The notes: a model not told the origin generated them from the letters alone. A DNA stretch of 64,000 nucleotides from JANLYC01 sp963750495 (GCA_963750495.1 CAVVQV010000004.1:124001-188000), one strand, 5' to 3'; positions 41,340 through 50,399 are shown, counted from the first letter of the stretch. A program made the numbers and translations.

Positions 41340-42314
41340 ATGCCTCATCATCCCGCACCCCGTCTTCTCGTGGCGGGCCTGCTGGCCCTCGTCGGCCTCG
41401 GCACCCCGTTGTCGGCCGATGCAGTCACCGCCGCTGAATCGGCCCGGACCATCACGATCAAGCCCGGCAGTCTCGAGCGCGGCAAAGCTCCGGGAATTCC
41501 GCAGCTCCTGGGCAAGACGATCATCGACGGCACCCTGAGCATCAAGATCGGTGCCCAGGAAGTGCAGTTGTACGGCAAGTCCGGTGATGACTACGTCGTG
41601 GGTGTCTACCTGCGCAACGGTCAGGCACGCGTGCAGCGGGTCGCTCCCGACGGTTCACGCAAGACACTCATGAAGAGAATCAACGACGTCGTGCTGTCCC
41701 GCGACGGGCTGCAGGTCAGCGAGACCGTCGTGCGACCGGGGGGCACCTCGGTGGTGACCGTCCACGATGCGTACACGGGCGACCGGCTCGCCCACCGCAC
41801 CTTCCGTGGCTACCTCCGCGTGCTGGACGCCGTCAAGAACCGGGCAATCCTGGGCGGCTCCGCACCGAACCGGACCTTCTGGTGGCGCATCCCGACGGAC
41901 AGGACCACGAGAATCGCCCCGCGCGAGGGCTACTTCGCCGATATTCGCGCCGACCGGGTCGCCACCCTTACCCATGCGCCGCACACGGGCGCCTGCAGCA
42001 TCCTCACGGCACTGTCGGCTCCGCGTAAGACCGTCTGGCGCTCGTGCGACCAGGCTGTGGTGGCATCCTCGCCCAACGGTCGTCGGCTGCTCACCCAGTA
42101 CATCCGGATGGACGGGCCAGTCGGGCAGCTGTCCGTGCACGGCAGCCATGGTCGGCTCTTCGTTACCTTCCGCACCGGTGGCTCGTTCGGACGCAGCGCC
42201 TGGGGGAACAACAGATCCGTGCTGATGCAGACCTCCGGGACGAAGAAGGCCGCCATCGTGCGTTGTCACGTCAACGGGTGTGAGCGTGCCAGCAGGCTGA
42301 TCGACGCTTTGTGA
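41340..42314 (+). CDS. Secreted propeller-like protein of unknown function
   Basis: 324 aa from ATG 41340 with GGAAGG upstream. Signal peptide MPHHPAPRLLVAGLLALVGLGTPLSADA. The mature protein is all-beta with strand-turn repeats (LYGKSGDDYVVGVYLRNGQARVQRVAPDGSRKTLM, GTSVVTVHDAYTGDRLAHRTF, LSAPRKTVWRSCDQAVVASSPNGRRLLTQY), suggesting a WD40/TolB-like propeller. Four Cys near the end (GACS, RSCDQ, VRCHVNGCERA) may form disulfides. No anchor or catalytic motif. The 250 bp before it hold the acnA palindrome and nothing else I recognise. Confidence 0.68.
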   Translation: MPHHPAPRLLVAGLLALVGLGTPLSADAVTAAESARTITIKPGSLERGKAPGIPQLLGKTIIDGTLSIKIGAQEVQLYGKSGDDYVVGVYLRNGQARVQRVAPDGSRKTLMKRINDVVLSRDGLQVSETVVRPGGTSVVTVHDAYTGDRLAHRTFRGYLRVLDAVKNRAILGGSAPNRTFWWRIPTDRTTRIAPREGYFADIRADRVATLTHAPHTGACSILTALSAPRKTVWRSCDQAVVASSPNGRRLLTQYIRMDGPVGQLSVHGSHGRLFVTFRTGGSFGRSAWGNNRSVLMQTSGTKKAAIVRCHVNGCERASRLIDAL

Positions 42315-42334
42315 CCCTGGTCCACGCCCCGGCG

Positions 42335-42363
42335 GACTGACTCACGCGACCCGCGAGTCAGTC
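42335..42363. terminator. Bidirectional hairpin between convergent genes
   Basis: GACTGACTC (42335-42343) pairs perfectly with GAGTCAGTC (42355-42363), with GCG-ACC-CGC able to extend inside the loop. It lies between the convergent genes ending at 42314 (+) and 42358 (-), overlapping the last bases of the latter. No U-tract, as is usual in actinobacterial terminators. Confidence 0.6.
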
Positions 42364-43560
42364 GGCCGCGGGGGTGATGATCGCCACGCACTCGACGTGG
42401 TGCGTCATCGGGAAGATGTCGAAGGCGCGCAGCGACTCGAGCCGGTAGCCCTGCGTCAGGAAGGTCGCGACGTCGCGTGCCAACGCCGCCGGGTCACAGG
42501 CGACGTACGCGACGACGCGCGGGCGCTGCGCTGCCACCCGCCGGACTACGTCCTTGCCCGCACCGGCACGCGGCGGGTCCATCACGACCACGTCGAGGCG
42601 ACCCTGTGCCTGCCGGCTGCGCACGAAACGGTCCACGCGGTCGAGCACCGGCCGCACCTGCGGCAGGTCGGCAACGTTGGTGCGCAGGTGATCGAGCGCC
42701 CGTCGGTGCGACTCGACGGACACCACGGCCCCGTCCTCCCCCACCACGCCCGCCAACATGCCACTGAAGAGCCCGACACCGGCGTACAGGTCCCAGCAAC
42801 GTTCTCCGGCAGCCGGCCGGACGCCGTCCAGGACAGCAGCGACCAGGGTGTCGGCGGCTCCCGGGTGGACCTGCCAGAAGTCTCCGGCATTCACCCGCCA
42901 GCTGCGGCCGGCAGCTTGCTCGACGACGGACGGAGCCGACCGCGCGTCGGTGAACACCACCTGCTCTCCCCCGCTGGTGACGACCGAGGTAGCCGACGCG
43001 GCGCCGGCTGCCAAGGCCTCGTCGGCGACGGGCAGATCGGGGTGCGCGATCCGACAGGACGCGACCGGGATCACCTCGTGTGACCGATGAGCCAGCAGCC
43101 CGGGCAGCTGGCCACGCGTCGCCGACCAGCGGACCCGAGTGCGCCAGCCGAGGCCCTCATGGTCACCTGGCACCGGTTCGACCTGAACAGCCACGTCGAG
43201 CTTGGCCAGCCGCCTCAGCTGCTCGGCCACGACCTCCCCGAGCATGGCCCGTTGCCCCGCGACACTGATGTGCTGGAAGTCGCAGCCCCCACATCGCCCC
43301 GGGCCGGCGTACGGACAGGGCGCCGGAACGCGCAGCGGGGATGGCTCCAACACCGCCACGGCGTCGCCGCGCAGGAATCGCGCACCCTCGGCACCTTCGG
43401 TGATCCGGACGCGGACCCGCTCTCCCTCGATCGCATGCCGGACGAAGATCACCCGTCCCTCGTGGCGGGCGACGTGGTGACCACCGTGAGCCACCGAACC
43501 CACTGCTACCTCGACTTCGGTGCCGACCAGCGGGTCGTCCGGAGCTGACGGAGTGGTCAT
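42358..43560 (-). CDS. TrmA/RumA-family RNA 5-methyluridine methyltransferase
   Basis: 400 aa from ATG 43560, overlapping the transporter stop by 4 nt. N-terminal TRAM/OB domain (LVGTEVEVAVGSVAHGGHHVARHEGRVIFVRHAIEGERVRV). Cys cluster CPYAGPGRCGGCDFQHI for a possible [4Fe-4S] centre. SAM-binding GERCWDLYAGVGLFSGML, then VVMDPPRAGAGKDV and the nucleophile motif YVACDPAALARD, ending FDIFPMTHHVECVA. All catalytic motifs of uracil-C5 methyltransferases are present. Orthologue position of M. tuberculosis Rv2689c. Whether it acts on tRNA or rRNA is not readable. Confidence 0.92.
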   Translation of the reverse strand: MTTPSAPDDPLVGTEVEVAVGSVAHGGHHVARHEGRVIFVRHAIEGERVRVRITEGAEGARFLRGDAVAVLEPSPLRVPAPCPYAGPGRCGGCDFQHISVAGQRAMLGEVVAEQLRRLAKLDVAVQVEPVPGDHEGLGWRTRVRWSATRGQLPGLLAHRSHEVIPVASCRIAHPDLPVADEALAAGAASATSVVTSGGEQVVFTDARSAPSVVEQAAGRSWRVNAGDFWQVHPGAADTLVAAVLDGVRPAAGERCWDLYAGVGLFSGMLAGVVGEDGAVVSVESHRRALDHLRTNVADLPQVRPVLDRVDRFVRSRQAQGRLDVVVMDPPRAGAGKDVVRRVAAQRPRVVAYVACDPAALARDVATFLTQGYRLESLRAFDIFPMTHHVECVAIITPAAD

Positions 43561-45587
43561 CACTTCTTGCGCGGCCGTTTGGTGGCGCCACGCCGGATGT
43601 TGCTGGTCAGGAACTGATCGCGTTCGGCGCGTCGCTCGGCAACCGCCGACGAGCGCAGCTGGAACGGGACCGACGTCACCATGACGCCGGGCGTGAACAG
43701 CAGCCGTCCCTTCAGTCGCAGGGCACTCTGGTTGTGCAGGATCTGCTCCCACCAACGACCGACGACGTACTCCGGGATGTAGACGGTGACGACATCGCGC
43801 GGGCTGCGGCGCCGGATGTCGCGCACGTAGTCGACGATCGGCTTGGTGATCTCGCGGTACGGCGACTCCAGCACACGCAGGGGGACGGGCAGCTGAGCTT
43901 CGTCCCACACCCGGAGAAGATGCTCGGTGGCCTCCTCGTCGACGTCGACCGTCACCGCCTCGAGGGTGTTGGGTCGCGACGCTCGTGCATACGCCACGGC
44001 TCGCAAGGTCGGCTTGTGCACCTTCGACACCAGCACGATCGCGTGGATGCGGGACGGCAGCGAGGCGTCATCCTCCGCCGCCGCCAGCTCGAGGGCGACC
44101 AGGTCGTAGTGGTGCCGGATCCCCCGCATCACGAAGAACAGCACCGTCATCGCCAGGATCGCGATCCAGGCACCGTGTGTGAACTTCGTGATGAGCACGA
44201 TCACCAGGACCAGGGCGGTCACGCCCAGCCCGACCGCGTTGATCACACGGCTGCGCATCATCCGGCGACGCTGCGACCGGTCGGTCTCGGTGCGCAGGTG
44301 CCGGGTCCAGTGGCGGATCATGCCCGTCTGGCTGACGGTGAACGAGACGAACACACCCACGATGTACAGCTGGATCAGCTTGGTCACCTGGGCATCGAAG
44401 GCGTAGATCAAGAGGATCGCGAAACCGGCCAGCAGGACGATGCCGTTGCTGAAGGCGAGCCGGTCGCCGCGCGAGTGCAGCTGGCGCGGGAGGTAACCGT
44501 CACGCGCCAGGATCGACCCGAGCACGGGAAAGCCGTTGAACGCGGTGTTGGCTGCCAGCACCAGGATGACCCCCGTCGCCGCAGCGACGATGTAGAAGCC
44601 GAGCTGGAAGTGGTCGAAGATCCCCAGCGCGAGCTGCCCGATGATCGGATCCTGGTTGAAGTCCGTCGGCACGAGGTTGCCGTTCGGGTCGATCAGCCGC
44701 GCGCCGTTGTCGACGTCGGCGAGCCGCACGTGCATGAGGTTGCCGAGAACCAGGATCGACAGTGCCATGGTGACCGCCACGATGCCGAGCAGCAGCAGGG
44801 TGGTGGCGGCGTTACGGCCCTTGGGCTTGCGGAAAGCAGGCACGCCGTTGCTGATGGCCTCGACTCCGGTCAACGCCGCCGATCCGGACGCGAATGCCCG
44901 CAGGATCAGGAAGGTGAGGGCCAGCCCGCCGATGCCGCCGGCGAAGTCGGCACTGCCCTGGATCGTGTAGTCGGCGAGCTCTGAGTCGGGGAGCGTTCCC
45001 CGCAGGTAGCGGAGGAAGCCCCAGGCCGACATGGCCAGGATCGCGAACATGAAGATGTAGGTCGGAATGGCGAAGGCAGTGCCGGACTCCTTCACACCAC
45101 GCAGGTTCATCGTCATCAGGAACAGCACCGCGATGATCGCGATCGTCGCTTCGTGCCCCTGAAGCGGCTCGATGGCAGCCGCGGCGTACTGGGCTGCCGA
45201 CGAGATCGACACCGCCACCGTCAGGACGTAGTCGACGAGCAGCGCGCTGGCCACCGTCAGGCCCGCCACCGAACCGACGTTCGTGGTCGCGACCTCGTAG
45301 TCGCCGCCGCCGGACTGGTACGCCTGGACGTTCTGACGGTAGGACGCGATGACGACCAGCATGACGAGCGCGACGCAGAGGCCGATCTTCCACGAGACCG
45401 AGTAGTAGGCGAGACCGGCCAGCGACAGCGTCAGGAAGATCTCGTCCGGTGCGTAGCCGACCGATGACAAGGCGTCGCTGGCGAAGACGGGAAGAGCAAT
45501 CCGTTTCGACAACAGCTGCTCACCCAACTGGGTGTTGCGGAGCTTGCGACCGAGGAGCAGCCGCTTGCTGATGTCGGTGATACCCAC
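43560..45587 (-). CDS. APC-superfamily transporter, KimA-like
   Basis: 675 aa, GTG start with TAGCCT 6 nt upstream (leaderless). About 12 membrane helices (to residue 460) and a 200-residue cytosolic C-terminal domain. The first helix region KRIALPVFASDALSSVGYAPDEIFLTLSLAG and SYRQNVQAYQSGGGDYEVATTNVGSVAG resemble the proton-coupled potassium importer KimA (YdaO) of B. subtilis more than classical amino-acid permeases. It is divergent from two TrkA-type genes, which supports a potassium role; the M. tuberculosis counterpart Rv2690c lies in the same place. Amino-acid transport is not excluded. Confidence 0.85.
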   Translation of the reverse strand: MGITDISKRLLLGRKLRNTQLGEQLLSKRIALPVFASDALSSVGYAPDEIFLTLSLAGLAYYSVSWKIGLCVALVMLVVIASYRQNVQAYQSGGGDYEVATTNVGSVAGLTVASALLVDYVLTVAVSISSAAQYAAAAIEPLQGHEATIAIIAVLFLMTMNLRGVKESGTAFAIPTYIFMFAILAMSAWGFLRYLRGTLPDSELADYTIQGSADFAGGIGGLALTFLILRAFASGSAALTGVEAISNGVPAFRKPKGRNAATTLLLLGIVAVTMALSILVLGNLMHVRLADVDNGARLIDPNGNLVPTDFNQDPIIGQLALGIFDHFQLGFYIVAAATGVILVLAANTAFNGFPVLGSILARDGYLPRQLHSRGDRLAFSNGIVLLAGFAILLIYAFDAQVTKLIQLYIVGVFVSFTVSQTGMIRHWTRHLRTETDRSQRRRMMRSRVINAVGLGVTALVLVIVLITKFTHGAWIAILAMTVLFFVMRGIRHHYDLVALELAAAEDDASLPSRIHAIVLVSKVHKPTLRAVAYARASRPNTLEAVTVDVDEEATEHLLRVWDEAQLPVPLRVLESPYREITKPIVDYVRDIRRRSPRDVVTVYIPEYVVGRWWEQILHNQSALRLKGRLLFTPGVMVTSVPFQLRSSAVAERRAERDQFLTSNIRRGATKRPRKK

Positions 45588-45757
45588 GCGTGAAGGCTAG
45601 ACCACACGTACCCCAGCAGCGCGGCTGACCGGGCGGCGCGTGACCAGCTGATCGGTGTAGCGTCATTCCAGATCTGCAGCGCACGGCGCCGATGATGGGG
45701 ATACTGTCTCGAAACGCCGTCCCGACCGGGCGCGTGACCGAGGGCCGAGGAGAAGTT

Positions 45758-46417
45758 GTGCACGTCGTGATCATGGGTTGTGGCCGCGTCGGCTCCACCC
45801 TGGCACGCAGTCTCGAGGAACGCGGGCACACCGTCGCCGTGATCGACTCGAGCCCGGACGCCTTCCGACGCCTCGGTCCTGGTTTCTCCGGCGATAAGGT
45901 CACCGGCTACGGCTTCGACCAGGTCGTGCTCGAAGCAGCCGGCATCGGGAATGCAGGCGCGTTCGCAGCCGTCAGCAGCGGCGACAACTCCAACATCATC
46001 TCCGCGCGGGTGGCCCGTGAGACGTTCGGCATCGACAACGTCGTCGCGCGTATCTACGACCCGGGCCGTGCCGAGGTCTACCAACGGCTCGGTATCCCCA
46101 CGGTCGCCACCGTTCGCTGGACGGCCGACCAGATCATGCGCCGGCTGCTGCCCGAGGGGTCCGAGCCCGAGTGGCGAGACCCCACCGGAGCCATCCGTAT
46201 CGAGGTTCTCGAGGCACCGACGCCCTGGGTCGGCCACCTCTACGCCGAGCTCGAGACCACCGGAGCCCGGATCGCCTTCATCACCCGACTGGGCGAAGGC
46301 ATGATGGTCGCGCCCGAGACCGTGCTGCAGGACGGGGACCTCATCCACCTGGTGATGTCCGAACGAGAAGCCGACCAGATCAACGCGGCCATCACTGCCG
46401 GGCCCGGTGAAGGCTGA
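45758..46417 (+). CDS. ceoB: TrkA-family potassium uptake regulator CeoB
   Basis: 219 aa from GTG 45758, with GAGGAGAAG upstream; the earlier ATG at 45692 lacks a ribosome site. RCK_N Rossmann domain: VHVVIMGCGRVGSTLARSLEERGHTVAVIDSSPDAF, with GxGxxG and acidic Asp after strand 2 for NAD(H) or adenine nucleotides. RCK_C domain from about 135 (IRIEVLEAPTPWVGHLYAELETTGARIAFITRLGEGMMVAPETVLQDGDLIHLVM). Peripheral gating subunit of a potassium system. Its stop overlaps ceoC. Divergent from the KimA-like transporter gene. Confidence 0.92.
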   Translation: MHVVIMGCGRVGSTLARSLEERGHTVAVIDSSPDAFRRLGPGFSGDKVTGYGFDQVVLEAAGIGNAGAFAAVSSGDNSNIISARVARETFGIDNVVARIYDPGRAEVYQRLGIPTVATVRWTADQIMRRLLPEGSEPEWRDPTGAIRIEVLEAPTPWVGHLYAELETTGARIAFITRLGEGMMVAPETVLQDGDLIHLVMSEREADQINAAITAGPGEG

Positions 46418-47103
46418 TGCGTGTCGCCATTGCAGGTGCCGGCGCGGTGGGCCGGTCGGTCGCGGCCGAGCTTCTCGAGAACGGACATGCGGTCCTGCTG
46501 ATCGACAAGGACCCGCACGCCATCAAGGCCGACATCGTCCCCGACGCCGAGTGGCTCCTGGCCGACGCGTGTGAGCTGTCCTCCCTCGACGAGGCCGCCC
46601 TGCAGCGTTGCGACGTCGTCATCGCCTCCACCGGAGACGACAAGGCCAACCTGGTCATCTCCTTGTTGGCGAAGACCGAGTTCGCCGTCCCTCGCACCGT
46701 CGCCCGGGTCAACCATCCGTCGAACGAGTGGCTGTTCAACGACGCCTGGGGTGTCGACGTCCTGGTGTCGACTCCCCGGATCATGTCGGCACTGGTGGAA
46801 GAGGCCGTGACCGTGGGCGACGTCGTCCGACTGTTCACGTTCCGGCAGGGCGAGGCCAACATGGTGGAGCTGACCCTTCCCGACGACTCACCGTTCGTCG
46901 GTACCGCGGTCCGCGAGGTGTCCTGGCCCGCCGACGCGTCCCTGGTCGCGATCCTGCGCGAGGGACACGTGCACACGCCCGAACCCGACGCGACGCTCGA
47001 GGCTCACGACGAGCTGCTGTTCGTCGCGACCTCGGCATCGGAGCCCGACCTCGAGAACCTGCTGTCCCCGAACGCACACCAGGGCGACACCTCCCAGGGC
47101 TGA
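46417..47103 (+). CDS. ceoC: TrkA-family potassium uptake regulator CeoC
   Basis: 228 aa, ATG overlapping the ceoB stop. RCK_N domain MRVAIAGAGAVGRSVAAELLENGHAVLLIDKDPHAI followed by DACELSSLDEAALQRCDVVIASTGDDKANLVISLLAKTEF and an RCK_C domain ending HDELLFVATSASEPDLENLL. Two different TrkA proteins in tandem are usual in actinobacteria and are thought to form a hetero-complex. No TrkH/TrkG channel gene is in the window, so the partner is either the divergent KimA-like transporter or a distant channel. Confidence 0.92.
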   Translation: MRVAIAGAGAVGRSVAAELLENGHAVLLIDKDPHAIKADIVPDAEWLLADACELSSLDEAALQRCDVVIASTGDDKANLVISLLAKTEFAVPRTVARVNHPSNEWLFNDAWGVDVLVSTPRIMSALVEEAVTVGDVVRLFTFRQGEANMVELTLPDDSPFVGTAVREVSWPADASLVAILREGHVHTPEPDATLEAHDELLFVATSASEPDLENLLSPNAHQGDTSQG

Positions 47104-47201
47104 GCCCCGGGTGCTGGGAGACAGGGAGTACCTCCTGCTCACCGCGCGCAAGCGCCCGACCTGACCCGCAGCCGTCGAGCGCCGGGCGTCGAGGCCGGCT
47201 G

Positions 47202-47936
47202 TCAGGCTTCGGCCTCGACGGTGGAGTCGGCGGTGGCGTCGTGGCGGCCGAGGGGCTGGTCCCCGATCGGGGTGTGGTTGCGCCCCAGCATCCAGACCAT
47301 GCCCGCCAGGGCCGCGAGCTGCAGCGGCCATCCCATCGCCAGTTTGGCCACACCCAGCCAACCGGCCTCGCCGGCGGCCCAGAGCGGGTACTGCACGAGG
47401 ACGCGGACGACACAGGGAGCCGCCAGCACCAGCGTGAGCTTGGAGCAGAGCGTGACCAGGGGTCTGTCGCGCCGCCACTCGGTGGGCTCGCCGGTGACGC
47501 TCCCGATCATGAAGCCGATCAGCGGCCAACGGATCAGCACCGACCCGATGAGCAGCACGGAGTACACGGCGTTGTAGATGAGGCCGGGCAGGAACGCGTC
47601 CTCCGCCCGCCCGGAACGCAGCGCGAAGATCGCGGCGATCGTGATGCCGACCATGGCGTTGAAGACGAACTGCACGCTCGACCGCTGGATGATGCGCAAC
47701 ACCAGCGCCGACACCGCGAGCGCCCCGGAGATGGCAAGGGCGAGCTTGAGGTTGTGGACGGTGATCCAGGTGATGGTGAACCCGAGCGTCGGAATCGCGC
47801 CCTCGAGCATCCCCCGCTTGCCCCCGAGTGCCTTCGCGAGCTGTGCCCGGACCAGCGCCTCGACGGTCTCGTGCCGCTCGTCGGGCGGCACACCAATCGG
47901 CTGGGTCACGACGTCGTCAGGGCGCACGCAGCTCAT
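47202..47936 (-). CDS. DUF3159 membrane protein
   Basis: 244 aa from ATG 47936, which lies inside the OB-fold gene (20-bp overlap); GTG at 47927 is an alternative. Six or so membrane helices, with the family pattern KALGGKRGMLEGAIPTLGFTITWITVHNLKLALAISGALAV and GLIYNAVYSVLLIGSVLIRWPLIGFMIGSV. Orthologue of M. tuberculosis Rv2693c by sequence type and position. Function unknown. The 98 bp between ceoC and this convergent gene hold nothing recognisable. Confidence 0.87.
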   Translation of the reverse strand: MSCVRPDDVVTQPIGVPPDERHETVEALVRAQLAKALGGKRGMLEGAIPTLGFTITWITVHNLKLALAISGALAVSALVLRIIQRSSVQFVFNAMVGITIAAIFALRSGRAEDAFLPGLIYNAVYSVLLIGSVLIRWPLIGFMIGSVTGEPTEWRRDRPLVTLCSKLTLVLAAPCVVRVLVQYPLWAAGEAGWLGVAKLAMGWPLQLAALAGMVWMLGRNHTPIGDQPLGRHDATADSTVEAEA

Positions 47937-48294
47937 AGCGTGGGTTGTAGATGACCCGGCGCCCCTCGTGGCAGGACACCCGGCCGTGTGCGAGGAGGCT
48001 GGCCCCCGGCCGGACGCCGGCGATCGTACGGCGGCCCAGCCAGACCAGCGTGACGACCCCGGAACCGTCGAAGACGGCGGCCTCGAGGGTGGGGGTACCC
48101 GCCCGGGGGGCGAGGGTCACGTGCTTGACGTGACCGAAGACGGTGACCAGCTCGCGGTCGTTCAGGTCGTTGATCGACCGGCAGCCGCCGACCTTGTCCC
48201 GTGCCTGCTCGAGCTCGTCGGCGTCGATCTGGTCCGGCGTGGCCGACAACCGGTTCAGAGCCCGACGCAGCCGTCCCGGAGGTGCTTCCGTCAT
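47917..48294 (-). CDS. OB-fold nucleic-acid-binding domain protein
   Basis: 125 aa, ATG 48294 with TAGGCT 6 nt upstream. A helical N-terminus (RRALNRLSATPDQIDADELEQARDKVGGCRSINDLNDRELVTVFG) leads into an OB fold: HVKHVTLAPRAGTPTLEAAVFDGSGVVTLVWLGRRTIAGVRPGASLLAHGRVSCHEGRRVIYNPRYEL, similar to the RecG wedge/aspartyl-tRNA synthetase anticodon type. Counterpart of Rv2694c. Likely binds nucleic acid, role unknown. Overlaps the DUF3159 gene, so coexpressed. Confidence 0.85.
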   Translation of the reverse strand: MTEAPPGRLRRALNRLSATPDQIDADELEQARDKVGGCRSINDLNDRELVTVFGHVKHVTLAPRAGTPTLEAAVFDGSGVVTLVWLGRRTIAGVRPGASLLAHGRVSCHEGRRVIYNPRYELRAP

Positions 48295-48303
48295 ACCTTC
48301 AGC

Positions 48304-48999
48304 CTAGCCGTCGTCTTCGGCGTTGGACGCCGGGTTGGCCGTTCCGAGCCCTGAGTCCTGGTTGACGTCGGCGGGCATGCGCATGGCGATCATCTCGCGC
48401 GGCGCCATCGGGCCGTCGCCGCGGACCACGATCACGTCGCGGAACGCCTGCTCGACCCCGCCGTCCGGGTCGGCTTCCTGGGCGCTGGCGCCCAGGAATG
48501 TCCCGCGTAGCAACCAGCGGGGGCCCTCGACGCCGACGATGCGGCTCGGCTGGGTCGCCGCGCGGCCGTCGGGCGTCTGCACGGGGACCACGACCTTCAG
48601 CTCCGTGCCGAACTCTCCGTCGATCTCGGTGGCCGTGCCGCCGCGCTTGGCCGCTTCGGCCGCGATGTCGGTGCGCACGTCGTCCCAGATCGGGTCGAAA
48701 CGCGGCGCCGCAAAGGCACGCAGCTCCAAGCCCGACTCAGGGCCGGCCAGCAGCACGGCCTCGACCTCCTGGGTCGCCTCGTTGATCTGCAGCCGTAGCT
48801 CGAGGCCGGGTCCACCACGGACGAGCAAGCCACCGAGATCGACATACGAGCCGTCGTCGTCCGCGGTCGTCTCACTGCGGTCCCACGGCCCGCGCGGACG
48901 AGCCCGGTCGAGCTCCTCCATCTCGTCGGCCTCGGTCATCGGGTCGACCGACTGGTCGGCGGCCTCGTCCTGCTCCGTCTTGCGACGGCGGAAAATCAC
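48304..48999 (-). CDS. DUF3710 protein
   Basis: 231 aa, ATG overlapping the dut stop (4 nt). N-terminal 50 residues are acidic and disordered after MIFRRRKTEQDE. The conserved core runs from DDDGSYVDLGGLLVRGGPGLELRLQINEATQEVEAVLLAGPESGLELRAFAAPR to RWLLRGTFLGASAQEADPDGGVEQAFRDVIVVRG, as in Rv2696c. No enzymatic motif or membrane helix. Constant linkage to dut across actinobacteria suggests a conserved but undefined role. Confidence 0.88.
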   Translation of the reverse strand: MIFRRRKTEQDEAADQSVDPMTEADEMEELDRARPRGPWDRSETTADDDGSYVDLGGLLVRGGPGLELRLQINEATQEVEAVLLAGPESGLELRAFAAPRFDPIWDDVRTDIAAEAAKRGGTATEIDGEFGTELKVVVPVQTPDGRAATQPSRIVGVEGPRWLLRGTFLGASAQEADPDGGVEQAFRDVIVVRGDGPMAPREMIAMRMPADVNQDSGLGTANPASNAEDDG

Positions 49000-49463
49000 G
49001 ACACGTCCTCCTGCGTAGAGCTGGGTACGGCGAAGCCGCCGGTGGAACCGTGCCCACCGACTCCCCGGTCGGAACCCGGGAGCCTGTCGACCTCGACGAA
49101 CCGGGCACGCGCGACCTGCTGGAAGACGAGCTGGGCGATCCGGTCACCGCGAGACAGGACCACGGGTTCGTGCGGGTCGAGGTTGACGAGAACGACCTTC
49201 ACCTCGCCACGATACCCAGCATCGACCGTACCCGGCGCATTGACGATGGACAGGCCGCACCGCGCGGCCAGGCCCGAGCGAGGGTGGACCAGCGCGACAT
49301 AGCCGTCCGGCAGGGCCAGGCTGATCCCGGTCGGGACCACGGCGCGCTCCCCCGGCTGGAGTGTCACGTCGACCGTGGTGACGAGGTCGGCTCCCGCATC
49401 GCCGGGGTGGGCGTACGCCGGGAGCGGCACGTCGTCGAGCCGCTGGACGAGGACTTCGACCAC
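48996..49463 (-). CDS. dut: Deoxyuridine 5'-triphosphate nucleotidohydrolase
   Basis: 155 aa from GTG 49463, with GAAGGGG upstream; longer frames to 49973 are antisense to DUF3093. Converts dUTP to dUMP and pyrophosphate, keeping uracil out of DNA. All five trimeric-dUTPase motifs are seen: AHPGDAGADL, HPRSGLAAR, GTVDAGYRGEVKVVLVN with the catalytic Asp, GDRIAQLVFQQV, and RGVGGHGSTGGF at the C-terminus. First gene of a dut-DUF3710 pair, divergent from DUF3093. Confidence 0.96.
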   Translation of the reverse strand: MVEVLVQRLDDVPLPAYAHPGDAGADLVTTVDVTLQPGERAVVPTGISLALPDGYVALVHPRSGLAARCGLSIVNAPGTVDAGYRGEVKVVLVNLDPHEPVVLSRGDRIAQLVFQQVARARFVEVDRLPGSDRGVGGHGSTGGFAVPSSTQEDVS

Positions 49464-49569
49464 GCCTGCCCCTTCGTTGTCGGGATCTGGGATGCGTTGC
49501 TGCACCGCATGCAACCGGCTCGACAGCCTACTCGCGGCTCCTTCCCCGGCCGCGTGGGAGGCTGGGGCC

Positions 49570-50034
49570 GTGGTTGGTTCCGACGCACCGTACGCCGAGC
49601 GGTTGTACGTGCCGGTGTCGTGGTGGTTGCTCGGTGCCCTGTTCGTCGTGAGCGTCGGCTGGGCGTTCTTCGTCGCGACTCCCCTGGTCGCGGCCCTGGT
49701 AGCCACGGTCGTGACGAGTCTGCTCGTCGGCGCGCTCCTCCTCAACTTTGGCGCGGCCCAGGTGCGTGTCGACGCGGAGGCGCTGCACGCTGGTCGAGCA
49801 GTGCTGCCCCTCGGCAACGTCGGAGCCGTAGAGGCCCTGGACGCCGCGGCCACGCGCCGGCTGCTCGGTCCCGGCGCGGACGCCCGGGCCTTCCTCGTCA
49901 CCCGGCCGTACTGCCGCACGGCCGTCCGGGTCGAGGTGCAGGACGCGACGGACCCGACGCCGTACTGGGTCATCTCGTCGCGGCAGCCCGCCCGGCTCGC
50001 ATCGCACCTGAGCCGGCGCGCCGTGCAAGACTAG
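49570..50034 (+). CDS. DUF3093 membrane protein
   Basis: 154 aa from GTG 49570, after a GGGAGGCTGGGG stretch. Two close membrane helices (VSWWLLGALFVVSVGWAFFVATPLVAALVATVVTSLLVGALLL, residues 14-56), then a cytosolic beta domain LNFGAAQVRVDAEALHAGRAVLPLGNVGAVEALD, RAFLVTRPYCRTAVRVEVQDATDPTPYWVISSRQP. Same family and position as M. tuberculosis Rv2698 next to dut. Function unknown. Confidence 0.88.
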   Translation: MVGSDAPYAERLYVPVSWWLLGALFVVSVGWAFFVATPLVAALVATVVTSLLVGALLLNFGAAQVRVDAEALHAGRAVLPLGNVGAVEALDAAATRRLLGPGADARAFLVTRPYCRTAVRVEVQDATDPTPYWVISSRQPARLASHLSRRAVQD

Positions 50035-50038
50035 GGAC

Positions 50039-50386
50039 GTGGCCAAGAAGTCGAAGAAGTCCGACCAGCCGAAGGCGAAGGGCAAGCGCAGCTGGAAGAT
50101 GATGGGGTCCACGTCGGCGCTGGTGGCCGGGGTTGCGACCACGAAGGCGCTCAACGCGGTCTGGAAGACGGCGACAGGAAAAGAGCCGCCCTCCAAGCCG
50201 GAGAGTCCCGAGATCGGGAATCGTGAGGCCATCGTGTGGGCGGCGCTGAGCGGAATGGCGATGGGGGTCGCGAAGATGTATGCGACCCGCCGGGCCGCGA
50301 GCTACTGGGTCCGGTCGTTCGGCTCCTTGCCCCCCGGCATGGACAAGGGCGCCACGAAGAAGACCAAAGAGAAGGTCAAGCCCTAG
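50039..50386 (+). CDS. DUF4235 small membrane protein
   Basis: 115 aa, GTG start 4 bp after DUF3093. Lys-rich N-terminus (AKKSKKSDQPKAKGKRSWK), a membrane segment MMGSTSALVAGVATTKALNAVWKTATGKEPP, a second helix REAIVWAALSGMAMGVAKMYATRRAASYWVRS and a Lys-rich tail. The pair of helices with the GKEPP linker is the DUF4235 pattern. Probably cotranscribed with DUF3093. Function unknown. Confidence 0.85.
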   Translation: MAKKSKKSDQPKAKGKRSWKMMGSTSALVAGVATTKALNAVWKTATGKEPPSKPESPEIGNREAIVWAALSGMAMGVAKMYATRRAASYWVRSFGSLPPGMDKGATKKTKEKVKP

Positions 50387-50399
50387 TTCTGCTGCTGGC

